A stretch of 64,000 nt of DNA from Mycobacterium lehmannii (GTDB taxonomy: Bacteria; Actinomycetota; Actinomycetes; Mycobacteriales; Mycobacteriaceae), in NCBI RefSeq assembly GCF_002245535.1, contig NZ_NKCN01000004.1, positions 204,179-268,178 of the forward strand, given 5' to 3'. Shown piece by piece: positions 8,574-17,730 of the stretch (its first letter is position 1; each line of letters begins with the position of its first letter). A model generated the notes under the pieces. It did not search any database. It was given only the letters and a program-made list of their open reading frames with translations, and was not told where the DNA came from. Position numbers and translations under genes: made by a program.

Positions 8574-9320
8574 TCAGGCAGCCGTCTCCCAGAATCGGGC
8601 GAGCACCTCGGCCGCGCGTGCGGGATCCTGCACCATCCACCAGTGCCCCAAGCCGTCGAGAACCTCTGTGCGCGCGCCTGCTCGCGCCGCCGCCCGCCGG
8701 CGCATGTCCTCGGTGCCCACGTACGTGTCCTCCGTCGCGAGAAACGACGACCCCGGACGGGCGGCAGCCTTCTCGAGCTGGCGGCCCGCCTCGGACAGAA
8801 CCGGCTGGGCCGCAGAGCGGTACAGCGCCAGGATCGCGCGCCCCATCTCGGGACCTTGCGCCCGGGCGAGCGCTGTTGCGACATCGGGTGGGAGTCCCAG
8901 ACCGGCCATTTGCGCCGTCTTGTCTTCGACCGTGCCGCCCATCATCGCCTCGACCAGTTCCTCACCGGCTCCGGGCGTCTGCCACACCTGGGCGAGCTCG
9001 TGCCAGACATAGTCGGGATCGAATAGCCCCACGACGTCGCTGGCCCAGGTGCGCAGGAGTTCGGGACGGCGCATCGCCACGTTGACGACGTGACCGCCGC
9101 CCCAGTCGTGTCCCACCAGATCGACGGGTTCACCGATGCGCTCCAGTTCGCGCTCGAGCCAGTCCCGATAGTCAAGGTACGTAGCCGAGAAGTCGTCGGG
9201 CAGCGGTGCGCCGAACCCCGGCGGCGACAGCAGCACCACGTCATCGCGGCCGAGGACGTCGACCATGGGCCCCCAGATCGCATCCGTCTCCGGATTACCG
9301 TGCACCAGAACCACTGTCAT
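8574..9320 (-). CDS. Alpha/beta hydrolase, haloalkane-dehalogenase/epoxide-hydrolase-like
   Basis: A compact 248-residue alpha/beta hydrolase starting MTVVLVHGNPETDAIWG, with HGNPE as the oxyanion-hole motif. The nucleophile elbow is GHDWGG, so the nucleophile is Asp rather than Ser, as in haloalkane dehalogenases and epoxide hydrolases. The C-terminal GLGHWWMVQDP supplies the catalytic His. The ATG at 9320 lies 24 nt after the stop of the phospholipase-D-like gene on the same strand, so co-transcription is likely. Substrate unknown. Confidence 0.85.
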   Translation of the reverse strand: MTVVLVHGNPETDAIWGPMVDVLGRDDVVLLSPPGFGAPLPDDFSATYLDYRDWLERELERIGEPVDLVGHDWGGGHVVNVAMRRPELLRTWASDVVGLFDPDYVWHELAQVWQTPGAGEELVEAMMGGTVEDKTAQMAGLGLPPDVATALARAQGPEMGRAILALYRSAAQPVLSEAGRQLEKAAARPGSSFLATEDTYVGTEDMRRRAAARAGARTEVLDGLGHWWMVQDPARAAEVLARFWETAA

Positions 9321-9344
9321 ACAGCGATCCTAGGCACGCCGGAT

Positions 9345-10874
9345 TCACAGCTTGCGCCGGAGCCGGTCTCGGTACGAACGCCCGTCCGGGTCGTACATGA
9401 ACCGGTACACCGGCTCGGCCCACAGCCGCGTCAGCAGCCCGAGTCGTTCGGCCTTGTGCGGGCGCAAGCGGCCGGGCGGTCTCGGTCCTCGCCGACCCGA
9501 GGCGTACCACGCCTCCAGCGCCTCTGCGGTTTCAACGATCTCGGACACCGCGGTGACCGGATCGACCAGGCCGCCGTCCTCGCTGCGGTCCAGATGCTCG
9601 CGCATCAGCTTCAGCCTGAAATCCCGTGCGAAAACGCCCTCGGAATCCAGTACCGCACAGGATAACTCGCTGTCGTGCGTCCACGATCGCCGGTTGAAGT
9701 TGTCGCTACCCGAACACGCCCACACATCGTCGATCACGCAGACCTTCGCATGCACGTACACCGGTGTGCCCTCGTGGTTCTCGACATCGAACACGTGCAC
9801 CCGATCCGGTGCGGCACGTTGACACGTCTCGATGGCCTGCCAACGCCCGACCTGGTTGGGCGGCAGGGCCAGCCGGCCGTCGACATCGGGGTAACGCGGC
9901 ACCACCGCGACCAGATGCAGATCGGAGTTGGCCCGTAGCGCCGCCGCGAACAGGTCGGCCACCCGCTTGGACCACAGGTACTGGTCCTCCAGGTAGATCA
10001 GCCGGCGAGCCCGCGGCACCGCCTTGCTGTACGCGCGGGCGATGCTGCGCTCGCCGTGCGGCGCGAAGTCGTACGCGAAATGGGCGTCCGGGTAGGTCCG
10101 CAGCACCTGCACGCTGTGCGGACCGCACGGTGGCGGGTGCGGCGGTTGCTCCGGCAGCGCATCGGCGGTCATGTCCGTGCCACTGAACTTGTCCCGCAGC
10201 CATGCCAAAGGATTCAGCATGTCCAGGGACGCAGGATCGTTCCACCGTTCACGAAACGTCATGTCCAGCGCGCCGACGACCGGCCCCTGCAACCGCAACT
10301 GCACGTCATGCCACGGTGGATGGTCGCCGTAGCGCGGTGACATCTCGATCGCCTGAGGGTCGCCGTGGTGCGAGGCGTCATCCCGCCGCGAGTGACACAG
10401 GTCGATGCCTCCCGCGAACGCCACATCGCGCTCCGGGGAACCGGGATGGCGGATCACGACCAGCTTCTGATGATGCGAACCGCCGATCCGCACCCGCTGG
10501 TCCAACAGGACCTCGCCGCCGGCCTTCTCGATGTGCTTACCGAGATGGCGGTTCTCCTCCTCGCTGTAGGAGAGCTCATCGAGATGCGACCGCCACACCA
10601 GACCCTTGACCACCACCCCGCGTTCGGCTGCACGGCAGAACAACTCGCGAACCGTCGGCCCGTTGTCACGCATCTTCTCGTCGGGGTCGCCACGCCAGTC
10701 GGTGAAGAACACGTAGTCGCCCGCCGCGAGCGCCTCCACCTCGGTGGCGAGGTGGTCGAAATAGGTCGAGCCGTGCACGAGCGGTTCGACGCGGTTTCCT
10801 TCGCACCACGCCGGGATGTCCGACGCCGGGTTGCCGCGCTCCTGCTCGGTCAGGAACCACTCCTCGACGTTCAC
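9345..10874 (-). CDS. Phospholipase D-like protein (HKD motifs), downstream paralogue
   Basis: A 509-residue protein with two PLD half-domains. The first HKD-like motif is in GGSHHQKLVVIRHPG; the second is the full VYVHAKVCVIDD...GSDNFNRRSW with His, Lys, Asp and the downstream Gly-Ser. No signal peptide is apparent, so it is probably cytosolic or peripheral. The GTG at 10874 overlaps the previous gene's TGA by 4 bp (GTGA), which fixes the start; the longer upstream frame is overlap only. It is strongly similar over its whole length to the neighbouring upstream gene, so a tandem duplication. Substrate unknown: phospholipid, cardiolipin-like synthesis or nucleic acid are all possible. Confidence 0.85.
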   Translation of the reverse strand: MNVEEWFLTEQERGNPASDIPAWCEGNRVEPLVHGSTYFDHLATEVEALAAGDYVFFTDWRGDPDEKMRDNGPTVRELFCRAAERGVVVKGLVWRSHLDELSYSEEENRHLGKHIEKAGGEVLLDQRVRIGGSHHQKLVVIRHPGSPERDVAFAGGIDLCHSRRDDASHHGDPQAIEMSPRYGDHPPWHDVQLRLQGPVVGALDMTFRERWNDPASLDMLNPLAWLRDKFSGTDMTADALPEQPPHPPPCGPHSVQVLRTYPDAHFAYDFAPHGERSIARAYSKAVPRARRLIYLEDQYLWSKRVADLFAAALRANSDLHLVAVVPRYPDVDGRLALPPNQVGRWQAIETCQRAAPDRVHVFDVENHEGTPVYVHAKVCVIDDVWACSGSDNFNRRSWTHDSELSCAVLDSEGVFARDFRLKLMREHLDRSEDGGLVDPVTAVSEIVETAEALEAWYASGRRGPRPPGRLRPHKAERLGLLTRLWAEPVYRFMYDPDGRSYRDRLRRKL

Positions 10875-12418
10875 GGCCGCCGCCGCAACAGCCGGTCGCG
10901 ATACGAGCGACCGTCGGGGTCGAAGATCATCCGGTAGGCGGGTTCGGCCCACAGCCGTGTCAGCGGATCGACCCGCTCGCTCTCGTGCGGTCGCAGTCGT
11001 CCCGGCGGTCGCGACCCGGAGCGGCCCGACCGATGCCAATCCTCCAAAATCGCTGCGCACGCGATCATCTCGTCGACGGCGGCGACCGGGTCGACCAGAC
11101 CCTCGTCTTCGCTGCCGTCCTCGGCCCGGTCGAGATGCTCGCGCAACAACCGCAGCCGTAAATCACGCGCGAACCGGTCGTCGGCGTCGAGCACCGCGCA
11201 CGACAGTTCGCTGTCATGTGTCCACGACCGGCGATTGAAGTTGTCGCTGCCGATGCAGGCCCAGGTGTCGTCGATGACACACACCTTCGAGTGCACATAA
11301 ACCGGTGTGCCCTCGTGGTTTTCGACGTCGAACACGTGCACCCGGTCAGGCGCGGCGCGGCGGCACGCGTCGAGCGCCAGTTGACGCCCGACCAGCGTCG
11401 GCGGGCGGCCAAGACCACCTTCCAGATCGAAGTAGCGCGGCACGACCGCCACCAGTTGCAGGTCGGGATTGTTGGTCAACGCCTCGACCAAGAGGTTGGC
11501 GATCTCATCGGACCACAGATACTGGTCCTCCAGATAGATCAGGCTCCTGGCGCGCCGAATCGCCTTCGTGTAGCCGCGTGCGATGCTGCGTTCGCCCTCC
11601 TTGGCGAACTCGTACTGGATCAAGGCGTCGCCGTAGGTGCGGAGCACCTGCACCGCGTGCGGTCCGCAGGCCGGCGGGTCCGGCGGTTGCTCCGGTAGCG
11701 GGCGCGGCCGCTGGTCCTCGCCCCCGAACCTGTCGCGAAGCCACGCAAGCGGGTTGAACAGATCCAGCGGCGCGCGCGCCGTCCACCGCTCCCGGAAGGT
11801 GACGTCCAGCGCCCCGATGACCGGACCGCGCACCTGCAGCTGCACGTCGTGCCACGGCGGGCGCTCCCCGTACCGCTTCGACATCTGCACCGCCTGCGGG
11901 TCACCGCGGTGCGACGCGTCGTCGCGACGCGAGTGGCACAGGTCGATGCCTCCGATGAACGCCACGTCCCGCTCCGGTTCACCGGGGTGGCGGAGCAGCA
12001 CCAGCCGTTGATGATGCGATCCGCCCACCAGCACCCGCTGATCGAGCAGCACCTCCCCACCGGCGCGCTCGATGGTCTCGGCCAGGTGACGGTTCTGCTC
12101 CTCGTTGAACTGCAAGCGATTTGGATACGACCGCCACATCAGACCCTTGACGAGCACGCCGCGCTCGGCGGCCGAGCGGAACAGTTCGGCGACGGTAGGG
12201 CCGTTGTCGCGCAACCTCTGGTCGGCGTCGCCGCGCCAGTCGGCGAAGAACAGGTGATCTCCCGCGCGAAGCGCCTCAACCTCGGTGACGAGCCGATCGA
12301 AGTACGACGCGCCGTGAATAAGAGCCTCGGCGTGGTTGCCCTCGCTCCACGCCGGCAGCTCCCAATCGGGGTTACCGCGTTCACCGGCGGTGAGGAACCA
12401 TTCGGCCAGCACTGACAC
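10871..12418 (-). CDS. Phospholipase D-like protein (HKD motifs), upstream paralogue
   Basis: A 515-residue paralogue of the gene that follows it, with the same architecture: VGGSHHQRLVLLRHPG as first motif and YVHSKVCVIDD...GSDNFNRRSW as second. The first motif reads HQR where the other copy reads HQK, so its canonical Lys is replaced by Arg in this copy. I chose the GTG at 12418 because it aligns with the partner's start (VSVLAEWFL versus VNVEEWFL); GTG 12412 is an alternative. The longer frame to 12778 is antisense to the amidotransferase. It is first in a probable operon with the second PLD gene and the hydrolase. Confidence 0.85.
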   Translation of the reverse strand: MSVLAEWFLTAGERGNPDWELPAWSEGNHAEALIHGASYFDRLVTEVEALRAGDHLFFADWRGDADQRLRDNGPTVAELFRSAAERGVLVKGLMWRSYPNRLQFNEEQNRHLAETIERAGGEVLLDQRVLVGGSHHQRLVLLRHPGEPERDVAFIGGIDLCHSRRDDASHRGDPQAVQMSKRYGERPPWHDVQLQVRGPVIGALDVTFRERWTARAPLDLFNPLAWLRDRFGGEDQRPRPLPEQPPDPPACGPHAVQVLRTYGDALIQYEFAKEGERSIARGYTKAIRRARSLIYLEDQYLWSDEIANLLVEALTNNPDLQLVAVVPRYFDLEGGLGRPPTLVGRQLALDACRRAAPDRVHVFDVENHEGTPVYVHSKVCVIDDTWACIGSDNFNRRSWTHDSELSCAVLDADDRFARDLRLRLLREHLDRAEDGSEDEGLVDPVAAVDEMIACAAILEDWHRSGRSGSRPPGRLRPHESERVDPLTRLWAEPAYRMIFDPDGRSYRDRLLRRRP

Positions 12419-12460
12419 CCCGTGGGATGCCCACTCGACGCTGGATCTACGCGCGGAATA

Positions 12461-13195
12461 ATGGGCCGCGTGACGGCAAGAGTCCTGTTTCTCTACAACG
12501 ACCCCCTCGCGACCGAGGCGCTGCTCGGCGAGGCGTTCGTCGACGAGGGCTTCGACGTGCACACCTTCGAGGTGGTGCCCCGTGAGCGCACACACTCCCC
12601 TGCCGACGACGTCACGTTTCCCGACCCGACCCACTACGACGTGCTTGTACCTCTCGGCGCGCGCTGGCCCGTCTACGACGACGCGCTGCGCCGCACCTGG
12701 GTCGGCGAGGAGATGGCGATGATCTGCCGCGCGGCCGACGCGGGCATCGCGATCCTCGGCATCTGCTTCGGCGGACAACTGCTGGCGCAGAGCTTCGGCG
12801 GGACGGTCACACGGTCGCTGTCACCCGAGATCGGTTGGTATGACGTCGAGTCCACCGATCCGGAACTGGTGCCCGGCGGTCGATGGTTCCAATGGCACCA
12901 CGACCGCTGGACACTGCCGCCCGGCGCCACCGAACTGGCCCGCACCGCCGACGCATCCCAGGCGTTCCGGTTCGGCCGCGCGCTCGCGCTGCAGTTCCAC
13001 CCCGAGGTCGACCTCGAGCTGCTGGACCGATGGCTGGCCGACGACGATATCGGCGAAGTCGCCGCCTTCGGCCTCACCCGTGACGAATTACGTTCTCAGA
13101 CAGACAGGTTCGCAGGCGACGCGGCCAGCCGGGTACGGTGTCTCGTGCACGGCTTCGTGACACGTGTGGCCGGTCAACCGTGCCCGAGCTCGTGA
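12461..13195 (+). CDS. Type 1 (class I) glutamine amidotransferase
   Basis: A 244-residue class I amidotransferase domain without a fused synthetase. The nucleophile motif is ILGICFGGQLLAQSFGG (Cys), and the other triad members lie in ALQFHPEVDLELLDRW (His, Glu). Family members act on small amines or serve as glutaminase partners; the acceptor is not evident here. The start is ATG 12461 or GTG 12470. It is divergent from the PLD pair with only 42 bp between, and its 3' end overlaps the convergent epimerase gene by 22 bp. Confidence 0.85.
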   Translation: MGRVTARVLFLYNDPLATEALLGEAFVDEGFDVHTFEVVPRERTHSPADDVTFPDPTHYDVLVPLGARWPVYDDALRRTWVGEEMAMICRAADAGIAILGICFGGQLLAQSFGGTVTRSLSPEIGWYDVESTDPELVPGGRWFQWHHDRWTLPPGATELARTADASQAFRFGRALALQFHPEVDLELLDRWLADDDIGEVAAFGLTRDELRSQTDRFAGDAASRVRCLVHGFVTRVAGQPCPSS

Positions 13196-14523
13196 GCGAG
13201 CGCACCGTCCAGCGACGGATGACGGAAGCGATGGCCGAGCGCCTGCAATGCGGCGGGCAGCACTCGTTGATTGGCTTCGGCGAGTTCGCGCGCTCCCTGT
13301 TCCCCGAGCAGTAGTCGCGGCCCGAACGACGGAACCGGCACGACGGCGGGACGGCGCAGCACCCGCGCCAGCGTCCTGGTGTAGTCGGCGTTGCGCACCG
13401 GATGTGGGGCCACCGCATTGACGGGACCGGCCATCCGGTCGTCGTAGAGCGCGCGGAGATACACGTCGAGCAGATCGTCGAGCGCGATCCACGCCAGCCA
13501 CTGCCTGCCGCTGCCCAGCCGGCCACCCAGGCCGGCGGCGAACAACGGCCGCATCAGGCGCAGCGTGCCCCCGCGCGCGGACTGCACGATCCCCGTCCGG
13601 ATGGTGACGACCCGCAACCCCGCCTCGGCGGCCGGCGCCGTCGCCGCCTCCCAATCCCGGACCACCTCGGCCAGGAAGCCGTCCCCGGCCACGCTTTCCT
13701 CGGTCAGCGCCGCATCGCCGCGGTCGAAACCGTAGATGCCCACCGCCGACGCACTGACGAAGATTCTCGGTCCGTCATCGGCCCGCGCCGCCACCTCGGC
13801 GAGCCGACGGGTCGGTTCGAGGCGGCTGGCGCGGATCGCGTCCTTGTGGGCGTCGGTGAACCGGCCGGCTATCGACGCACCCGCCAGGTGCACGACCGCA
13901 TCGACCCCGGTCAACAGCCCTGGATCCGGCCGATCGGGATTCCACTGCCGCTCGTCCGCGCCCGCCGCCGCCCGCCGCACCAGCCGGATCACTCGGTGCC
14001 CTCCCGTGCTCAGGAACGCTGTCAACGCCGACCCGACCAGACCCGATGCGCCGCTGACCGCGACCGTGAGCGGGCGAAGCCCTGCGTCGGCGGCGTCGCG
14101 GTGAGCGGCAAGGTCGTCGGCCAGTTGGCGGTGGCGGTAGACGAACATCGGCCGCAGCGCCGCCGCCGGCACCGGCGCCTCGATGCGGTCATAAACCCGG
14201 GTGCCGCCGGGGGCCTCGCCGAACTCGTGAACGTGGGTCCACCGGCCGACCAGTCGCGGCGGCCACGAGGCCGGCCCGTCCGAGGTCAGCACGTCGACGA
14301 AGCGGCGCGGCGGGTCATAGCGGCCCGGGTCGTGCTGGGCGATCCAACGCAGACCACCCGGCAGCCCGAGCACCGCGCGCCCATCGGCCAGCGACTCGGC
14401 TTCCGCGATCGCCTTCATCGGCTGCCACGGCGGGATCAGCCGCCTCATCGCGCCGGGTCGTGCGTACCAGCCGAACACCTCGTCGAGCGTGTGCCCGACG
14501 ACGCTCTCGTATTCGATTCCCAT
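13174..14523 (-). CDS. TIGR01777 family epimerase with N-terminal SRPBCC (cyclase-like) domain
   Basis: A 449-residue protein. Residues 1-140 form a START/SRPBCC-type ligand-binding domain (MGIEYESVVGHTLDEVFGWY...). From about 150 it is an extended short-chain dehydrogenase with the NAD(P) fold motif VAVSGASGLVGSALTAFL, then HLAGASIAGRFTD and a SAVGIYGFDRGD segment typical of TIGR01777/YfcH epimerases. The substrate is unknown. M. tuberculosis has proteins of the same layout. The 3' end overlaps the amidotransferase by 22 bp on the opposite strand. Confidence 0.88.
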   Translation of the reverse strand: MGIEYESVVGHTLDEVFGWYARPGAMRRLIPPWQPMKAIAEAESLADGRAVLGLPGGLRWIAQHDPGRYDPPRRFVDVLTSDGPASWPPRLVGRWTHVHEFGEAPGGTRVYDRIEAPVPAAALRPMFVYRHRQLADDLAAHRDAADAGLRPLTVAVSGASGLVGSALTAFLSTGGHRVIRLVRRAAAGADERQWNPDRPDPGLLTGVDAVVHLAGASIAGRFTDAHKDAIRASRLEPTRRLAEVAARADDGPRIFVSASAVGIYGFDRGDAALTEESVAGDGFLAEVVRDWEAATAPAAEAGLRVVTIRTGIVQSARGGTLRLMRPLFAAGLGGRLGSGRQWLAWIALDDLLDVYLRALYDDRMAGPVNAVAPHPVRNADYTRTLARVLRRPAVVPVPSFGPRLLLGEQGARELAEANQRVLPAALQALGHRFRHPSLDGALAHELGHG

Positions 14524-14588
14524 GTGTCGATATTCGTCGCCGTCATGCCGATGGATTGCTTCAGGGTGGGGTACCCACGGTCGTAGTC

Positions 14589-15287
14589 ATGAACGGATGG
14601 AGCGGGCTCGCCCGCCGAAGCGGCAAACGCCTGTATCAGGACCGCCGGGAGGCCGGCGAGGTTCTGGCCCGCGAGTTGTCGTCTTACCGCGGTCACGATG
14701 TGGTGGTGTTGGGACTCGCGCGCGGCGGCGTTCCGGTCGCCGCGCAGGTGGCCCGCTCGCTGCAGGCTCCCCTCGACGTCTTCCTGGTCCGCAAGCTCGG
14801 TGTGCCGCAATGGGAGGAGCTCGCGATGGGCGCGCTGGCCAGCGGGGGCGGTGTCGTCGTCAACGACAACCTCGTGCGCAACCTGGGCATCGGTGACGAG
14901 GCGATGCAGGCCGCGATCGCTCGCGAGACCGAGGAGTTGAACCGGCGCGAGCAGGCCTATCGCGGCGACCGCCCGCCTCCCGAGTTGACGGGCAGGACGG
15001 TGATCCTGGTCGACGACGGGATCGCCACCGGAGCCAGCATGCTCGCCGCGGTGCGTGCCGTGCGGTCCAAGAACCCGGCGCGGATCGTCGTCGCCGTCCC
15101 GGTCGGACCGCCGTCGGCGTGCCGCGAGCTAGCCAAGGAAGCCGACGACGTCGTCTGCGCGAGCATGCCGCAGGGATTCGAGGCCGTCGGCCAGGTGTTC
15201 GCCGACTTCCATCAGGTCAGCGACGACGAAGTGCGCGACCTGCTGGCCCCCGGCGAGCCGGACCAGCAAGGGCGCCAAGGGAATTAG
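14589..15287 (+). CDS. Phosphoribosyltransferase domain protein
   Basis: A 232-residue protein starting MNGWSGLARRSGKRLYQDRR. The PRPP-binding loop is VILVDDGIATGASM, the signature of type I phosphoribosyltransferases, and PPSACRELAKEADDVVC follows as in the mycobacterial DUF-type PRTases. No purine or pyrimidine specificity hood is recognisable, so the substrate is open. The ATG at 14589 is used; the longer frame runs antisense into the epimerase. The stop overlaps the stop of the convergent membrane protein gene by 4 bp. Position and type match M. tuberculosis Rv2143 (recalled). Confidence 0.85.
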   Translation: MNGWSGLARRSGKRLYQDRREAGEVLARELSSYRGHDVVVLGLARGGVPVAAQVARSLQAPLDVFLVRKLGVPQWEELAMGALASGGGVVVNDNLVRNLGIGDEAMQAAIARETEELNRREQAYRGDRPPPELTGRTVILVDDGIATGASMLAAVRAVRSKNPARIVVAVPVGPPSACRELAKEADDVVCASMPQGFEAVGQVFADFHQVSDDEVRDLLAPGEPDQQGRQGN

Positions 15288-15610
15288 CGGCGGTCTTCGC
15301 CGGAGTCGGCTTGTTCGACGACCGTGGTCTCGTCGTCGGCGCCGGGCTCGCCCGCGTACTCGGGTTGCTCCGCGACGGCCTCGTCGTCGGGATAGTCCTC
15401 GTAGTACTCCGGATCGGCATCGGTCTGCGCGTCGGGCGCCGCGTCGGCCTTGCGGCCCGAGCGCTCCCGCACCGCATCCACGATCAGCAGCACCACACCG
15501 ATCACGCTGGCCGCAATACAGACCCAGGCGATCAGTTCATTGCTGGTGACGACGGCCGTCACCAGTGCCGCGAGGCCGATGACAGCGAGGACGAGCGCAA
15601 CGATCAGCAT
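15284..15610 (-). CDS. Small two-helix membrane protein (Rv2144c-like)
   Basis: A 108-residue protein with two hydrophobic helices (about residues 3-21 and 27-47) and an acidic cytoplasmic tail (DPEYYEDYPDDEAVAEQPEYAGEPGADDE). It lies 25 nt downstream of wag31 on the same strand, the position of Rv2144c. No function is known; linkage to wag31 suggests an envelope or polar-growth setting. The tail is rich in Asp, Glu and Tyr and likely disordered. Confidence 0.8.
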   Translation of the reverse strand: MLIVALVLAVIGLAALVTAVVTSNELIAWVCIAASVIGVVLLIVDAVRERSGRKADAAPDAQTDADPEYYEDYPDDEAVAEQPEYAGEPGADDETTVVEQADSGEDRR

Positions 15611-15635
15611 TGATCAACCCTAGGCCAAAGCGGGT

Positions 15636-16433
15636 TCAGTTGTTTCCCCGGTTGAACTGATTGAAACCACCGCCGTCGTTTCCGGCGCTGGAGTCGACGG
15701 GCGCGGCCGAACCGCGCTGGCCGAGCTCCTCGAGCTGGGACTCCAGATAAGTCTTGAGCCGGGTGCGGTATTCGCGCTCGAACGTGCGCAACTGTTCGAG
15801 GCGGCCCTCCAGCACGGTGCGCTGCTGATTGATGGTGCCCATGATCTCGGAGTGCTTGCGCTCCGCATCCGCCTGCAGGGCGTCGGCCTTCTCCTGCGCC
15901 TGGCGCAGCTGCGCCTCGGACCGGGTCTGGGCGTCGGCGAGCATCGCGTCGGCGCGCTGGCGAGCATCGGCGACGGTGGTCTCGGCGGTCTGCCGCGCCT
16001 CGCTCACCAGGGCATCGGCCTGCGCCCGCGCATCGGCGAGCAGCTTTTCCGACTCGGCCTTCGCGGTGCTGGTCAACCGGTCCGCGGTGTCCTGGGCCAG
16101 GCTCAACACCTTGGCCGCCTTCAACGCCTGGTCCTCGCTGGGCTGCGACGAAGGCGCCTCATAGGCCGGCTGCGGAGTCGGAGCAGGCTCGGGGGCGGGC
16201 TGCTCGTAGACCGGCATGGCCTGTGTCGACTGGCTTCCGCCGGAGCCGGAAGCCAACTCCTGCTCCAGCTCGGCGACACGCTGCCGAAGATCCGCGTTCT
16301 CCTCGATGAGGCGCGTCAGCTCGTTCTCGACCAGATCGAGGAACGCGTCAACCTCATCCTCGTTGTAGCCGCGCTTGCCAATGGGTGGCTTGCTGAACGC
16401 GACGTTGTGAACGTCGGCGGGTGTGAGCGGCAT
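15636..16433 (-). CDS. wag31: Wag31/DivIVA polar growth protein
   Basis: A 265-residue coiled-coil scaffold that marks cell poles and recruits the peptidoglycan elongation machinery. The N-terminal DivIVA domain is [31 protein letters not shown] (split: [17 protein letters not shown], then [14 protein letters not shown]), with the membrane-binding turn. A variable linker follows (about 61-100), then a long Ala/Arg/Glu coiled coil, ending FNQFNRGNN. Thr70 lies in the linker where M. tuberculosis Wag31 has its PknA/PknB phosphosite (Thr73); equivalence is inferred. A Shine-Dalgarno AAGGGGG sits 6 nt before the ATG at 16433. It is last of the division genes and has its own 237-bp upstream gap with a promoter. 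Confidence 0.97.
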   Translation of the reverse strand: MPLTPADVHNVAFSKPPIGKRGYNEDEVDAFLDLVENELTRLIEENADLRQRVAELEQELASGSGGSQSTQAMPVYEQPAPEPAPTPQPAYEAPSSQPSEDQALKAAKVLSLAQDTADRLTSTAKAESEKLLADARAQADALVSEARQTAETTVADARQRADAMLADAQTRSEAQLRQAQEKADALQADAERKHSEIMGTINQQRTVLEGRLEQLRTFEREYRTRLKTYLESQLEELGQRGSAAPVDSSAGNDGGGFNQFNRGNN

Positions 16434-16472
16434 TGTCGCCCCCTTGAAGTCTGGACAGTCAACCGGTCTCAA

Positions 16473-16478
16473 AGTGTA
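16473..16478 (-). promoter_or_regulatory. Candidate -10 element of the wag31 promoter
   Basis: On the minus strand TACACT matches the mycobacterial TAnnnT -10 consensus, 39 nt before the wag31 ATG, in the 237-bp gap after yggT. No strong -35 is seen (CAGTTA at 17-bp spacing). Confidence 0.45.
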
Positions 16479-16670
16479 GAGCGTGGGTGGAACGTAACTG
16501 GCGTCCATCCTGTCACACCAGACGCGGCCGTAGCAGAAGAGGATGAAATTAAGAGCGAATTTCAAACACGGCCGGACACGCGGCGACCATTTCGCCGCTC
16601 AATTTCTTGCCGGCAAACGGCCCGGTCTCCACTCATCGGGAGAGCCGATTCCGTCTGGCTCGATGCGGTC

Positions 16671-16961
16671 TCAGGCCGCCGCGCCGAAGGCCAGTTGCAT
16701 GCCGATGAAGGCGACGAGCAGCAGCACCATGATCGACAGGTCGAAGCGCACCGCACCTATCGTGAGCTGGGGAATGAGCCGCCGCAGTAGCTTCACCGGC
16801 GGATCGGTCAGCGTCATGATGATCTCGAGGATCACCACGGTGGCGCCCTTCGGATGCCAGTCCCGGGAAAACGACCGGATGAACTCGACCACAACCCGCG
16901 CGATCAGCAGCAGCCAGAAGACGAACAGGGCGAAGCCCAGGATTTCGAAAAAAAGCGACAA
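16671..16961 (-). CDS. YggT family membrane protein
   Basis: A 96-residue protein with two main transmembrane helices (about 3-25 and 70-93) around an amphipathic segment containing LTDPPVKLLRRLIPQLTIG, the YggT signature. It sits between sepF and wag31 as in most actinobacterial dcw clusters (Rv2146c position). The family is linked to division or osmotic homeostasis, but the biochemical role is unknown. Confidence 0.92.
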   Translation of the reverse strand: MSLFFEILGFALFVFWLLLIARVVVEFIRSFSRDWHPKGATVVILEIIMTLTDPPVKLLRRLIPQLTIGAVRFDLSIMVLLLVAFIGMQLAFGAAA

Positions 16962-17081
16962 CGCGGACGGTCCTCACTACGGGCTCAGATGTGACGTTTA
17001 CTACAGGCTTGATACAGGCAAGTCTCGCCCGAGACCTCTCAAGCCCGCACGCGACGCCAGCCTACCCGTCTGTGAGACGAC

Positions 17082-17717
17082 CTATTGATAGGAGTAGAAG
17101 CCGGCCTCGGCGATGCGGCGCCGCTCCTCGGCCGTCACGTCGATGTCCGCCGGCGACAGCAGGAACACCTTGGTGGCCACCTTGTCGAACGACCCCCTCA
17201 GCGCGAAGGCCAGGCCTGCGGCGAAGTCGACGAGGCGCTTGGCATCGGCGTTGTCCATCGACACCAGGTCCATGATCACCGGGGTTCCGTCGCGGAACCG
17301 TTCGCCGATCGTGCGGGCCTCGCTGTAGTCCTTCGGCCGCAGCGTGGTGATCTTCGCCAGCGGGCTGCCCGCCTCGAACAGCTCGGCCATCCTGCGGGGG
17401 TCCATGGCCAGCGCGCCGCGGGTGGCGCCGCGCATCGGGGCGAAACGGGGTGCCGGGCGCTCGAACTCGCGCGGTGCGCGCAGTCTCGGCTCGAAGCGGT
17501 CCTCGTAACCGCGGTAACCGCCCGGCGCATCGTCGTAGTCGCGGTCGTCGTAACCGCGGTGGCCCGGGCCGTACCCGTCGTCGTCGAAGTGTTCGTCTCG
17601 ACTACGGCGCGAATATCCACGTGAGGCGCCGCGGTCGTCGTCCTCGTAGTACTCGTCGTCGTAGTCGTCCATCGGGGCCATACCGAAGTAGGCCTTGACC
17701 TTGTGAAGTGTGCTCAT
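17082..17717 (-). CDS. sepF: Cell division protein SepF
   Basis: A 211-residue FtsZ-binding protein. Residues 1-14 ([14 protein letters not shown]) form the amphipathic membrane-targeting helix. An acidic, Tyr/Arg-rich disordered linker spans about 15-115. The globular SepF domain (about 120-205) contains [27 protein letters not shown] and [16 protein letters not shown]. In mycobacteria SepF is essential, tethers FtsZ to the membrane through the FtsZ tail and interacts with MurG. The stop of yggS is 13 nt before its ATG. Confidence 0.96.
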   Translation of the reverse strand: MSTLHKVKAYFGMAPMDDYDDEYYEDDDRGASRGYSRRSRDEHFDDDGYGPGHRGYDDRDYDDAPGGYRGYEDRFEPRLRAPREFERPAPRFAPMRGATRGALAMDPRRMAELFEAGSPLAKITTLRPKDYSEARTIGERFRDGTPVIMDLVSMDNADAKRLVDFAAGLAFALRGSFDKVATKVFLLSPADIDVTAEERRRIAEAGFYSYQ

Positions 17718-17730
17718 CGTTCGACCCTTC

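Noticed and set aside
14524..14588. SigF-type promoter (GGGTAC) before the phosphoribosyltransferase
   Set aside because: The -10 resembles GGGTAT, but no GTTT -35 lies at the required distance.
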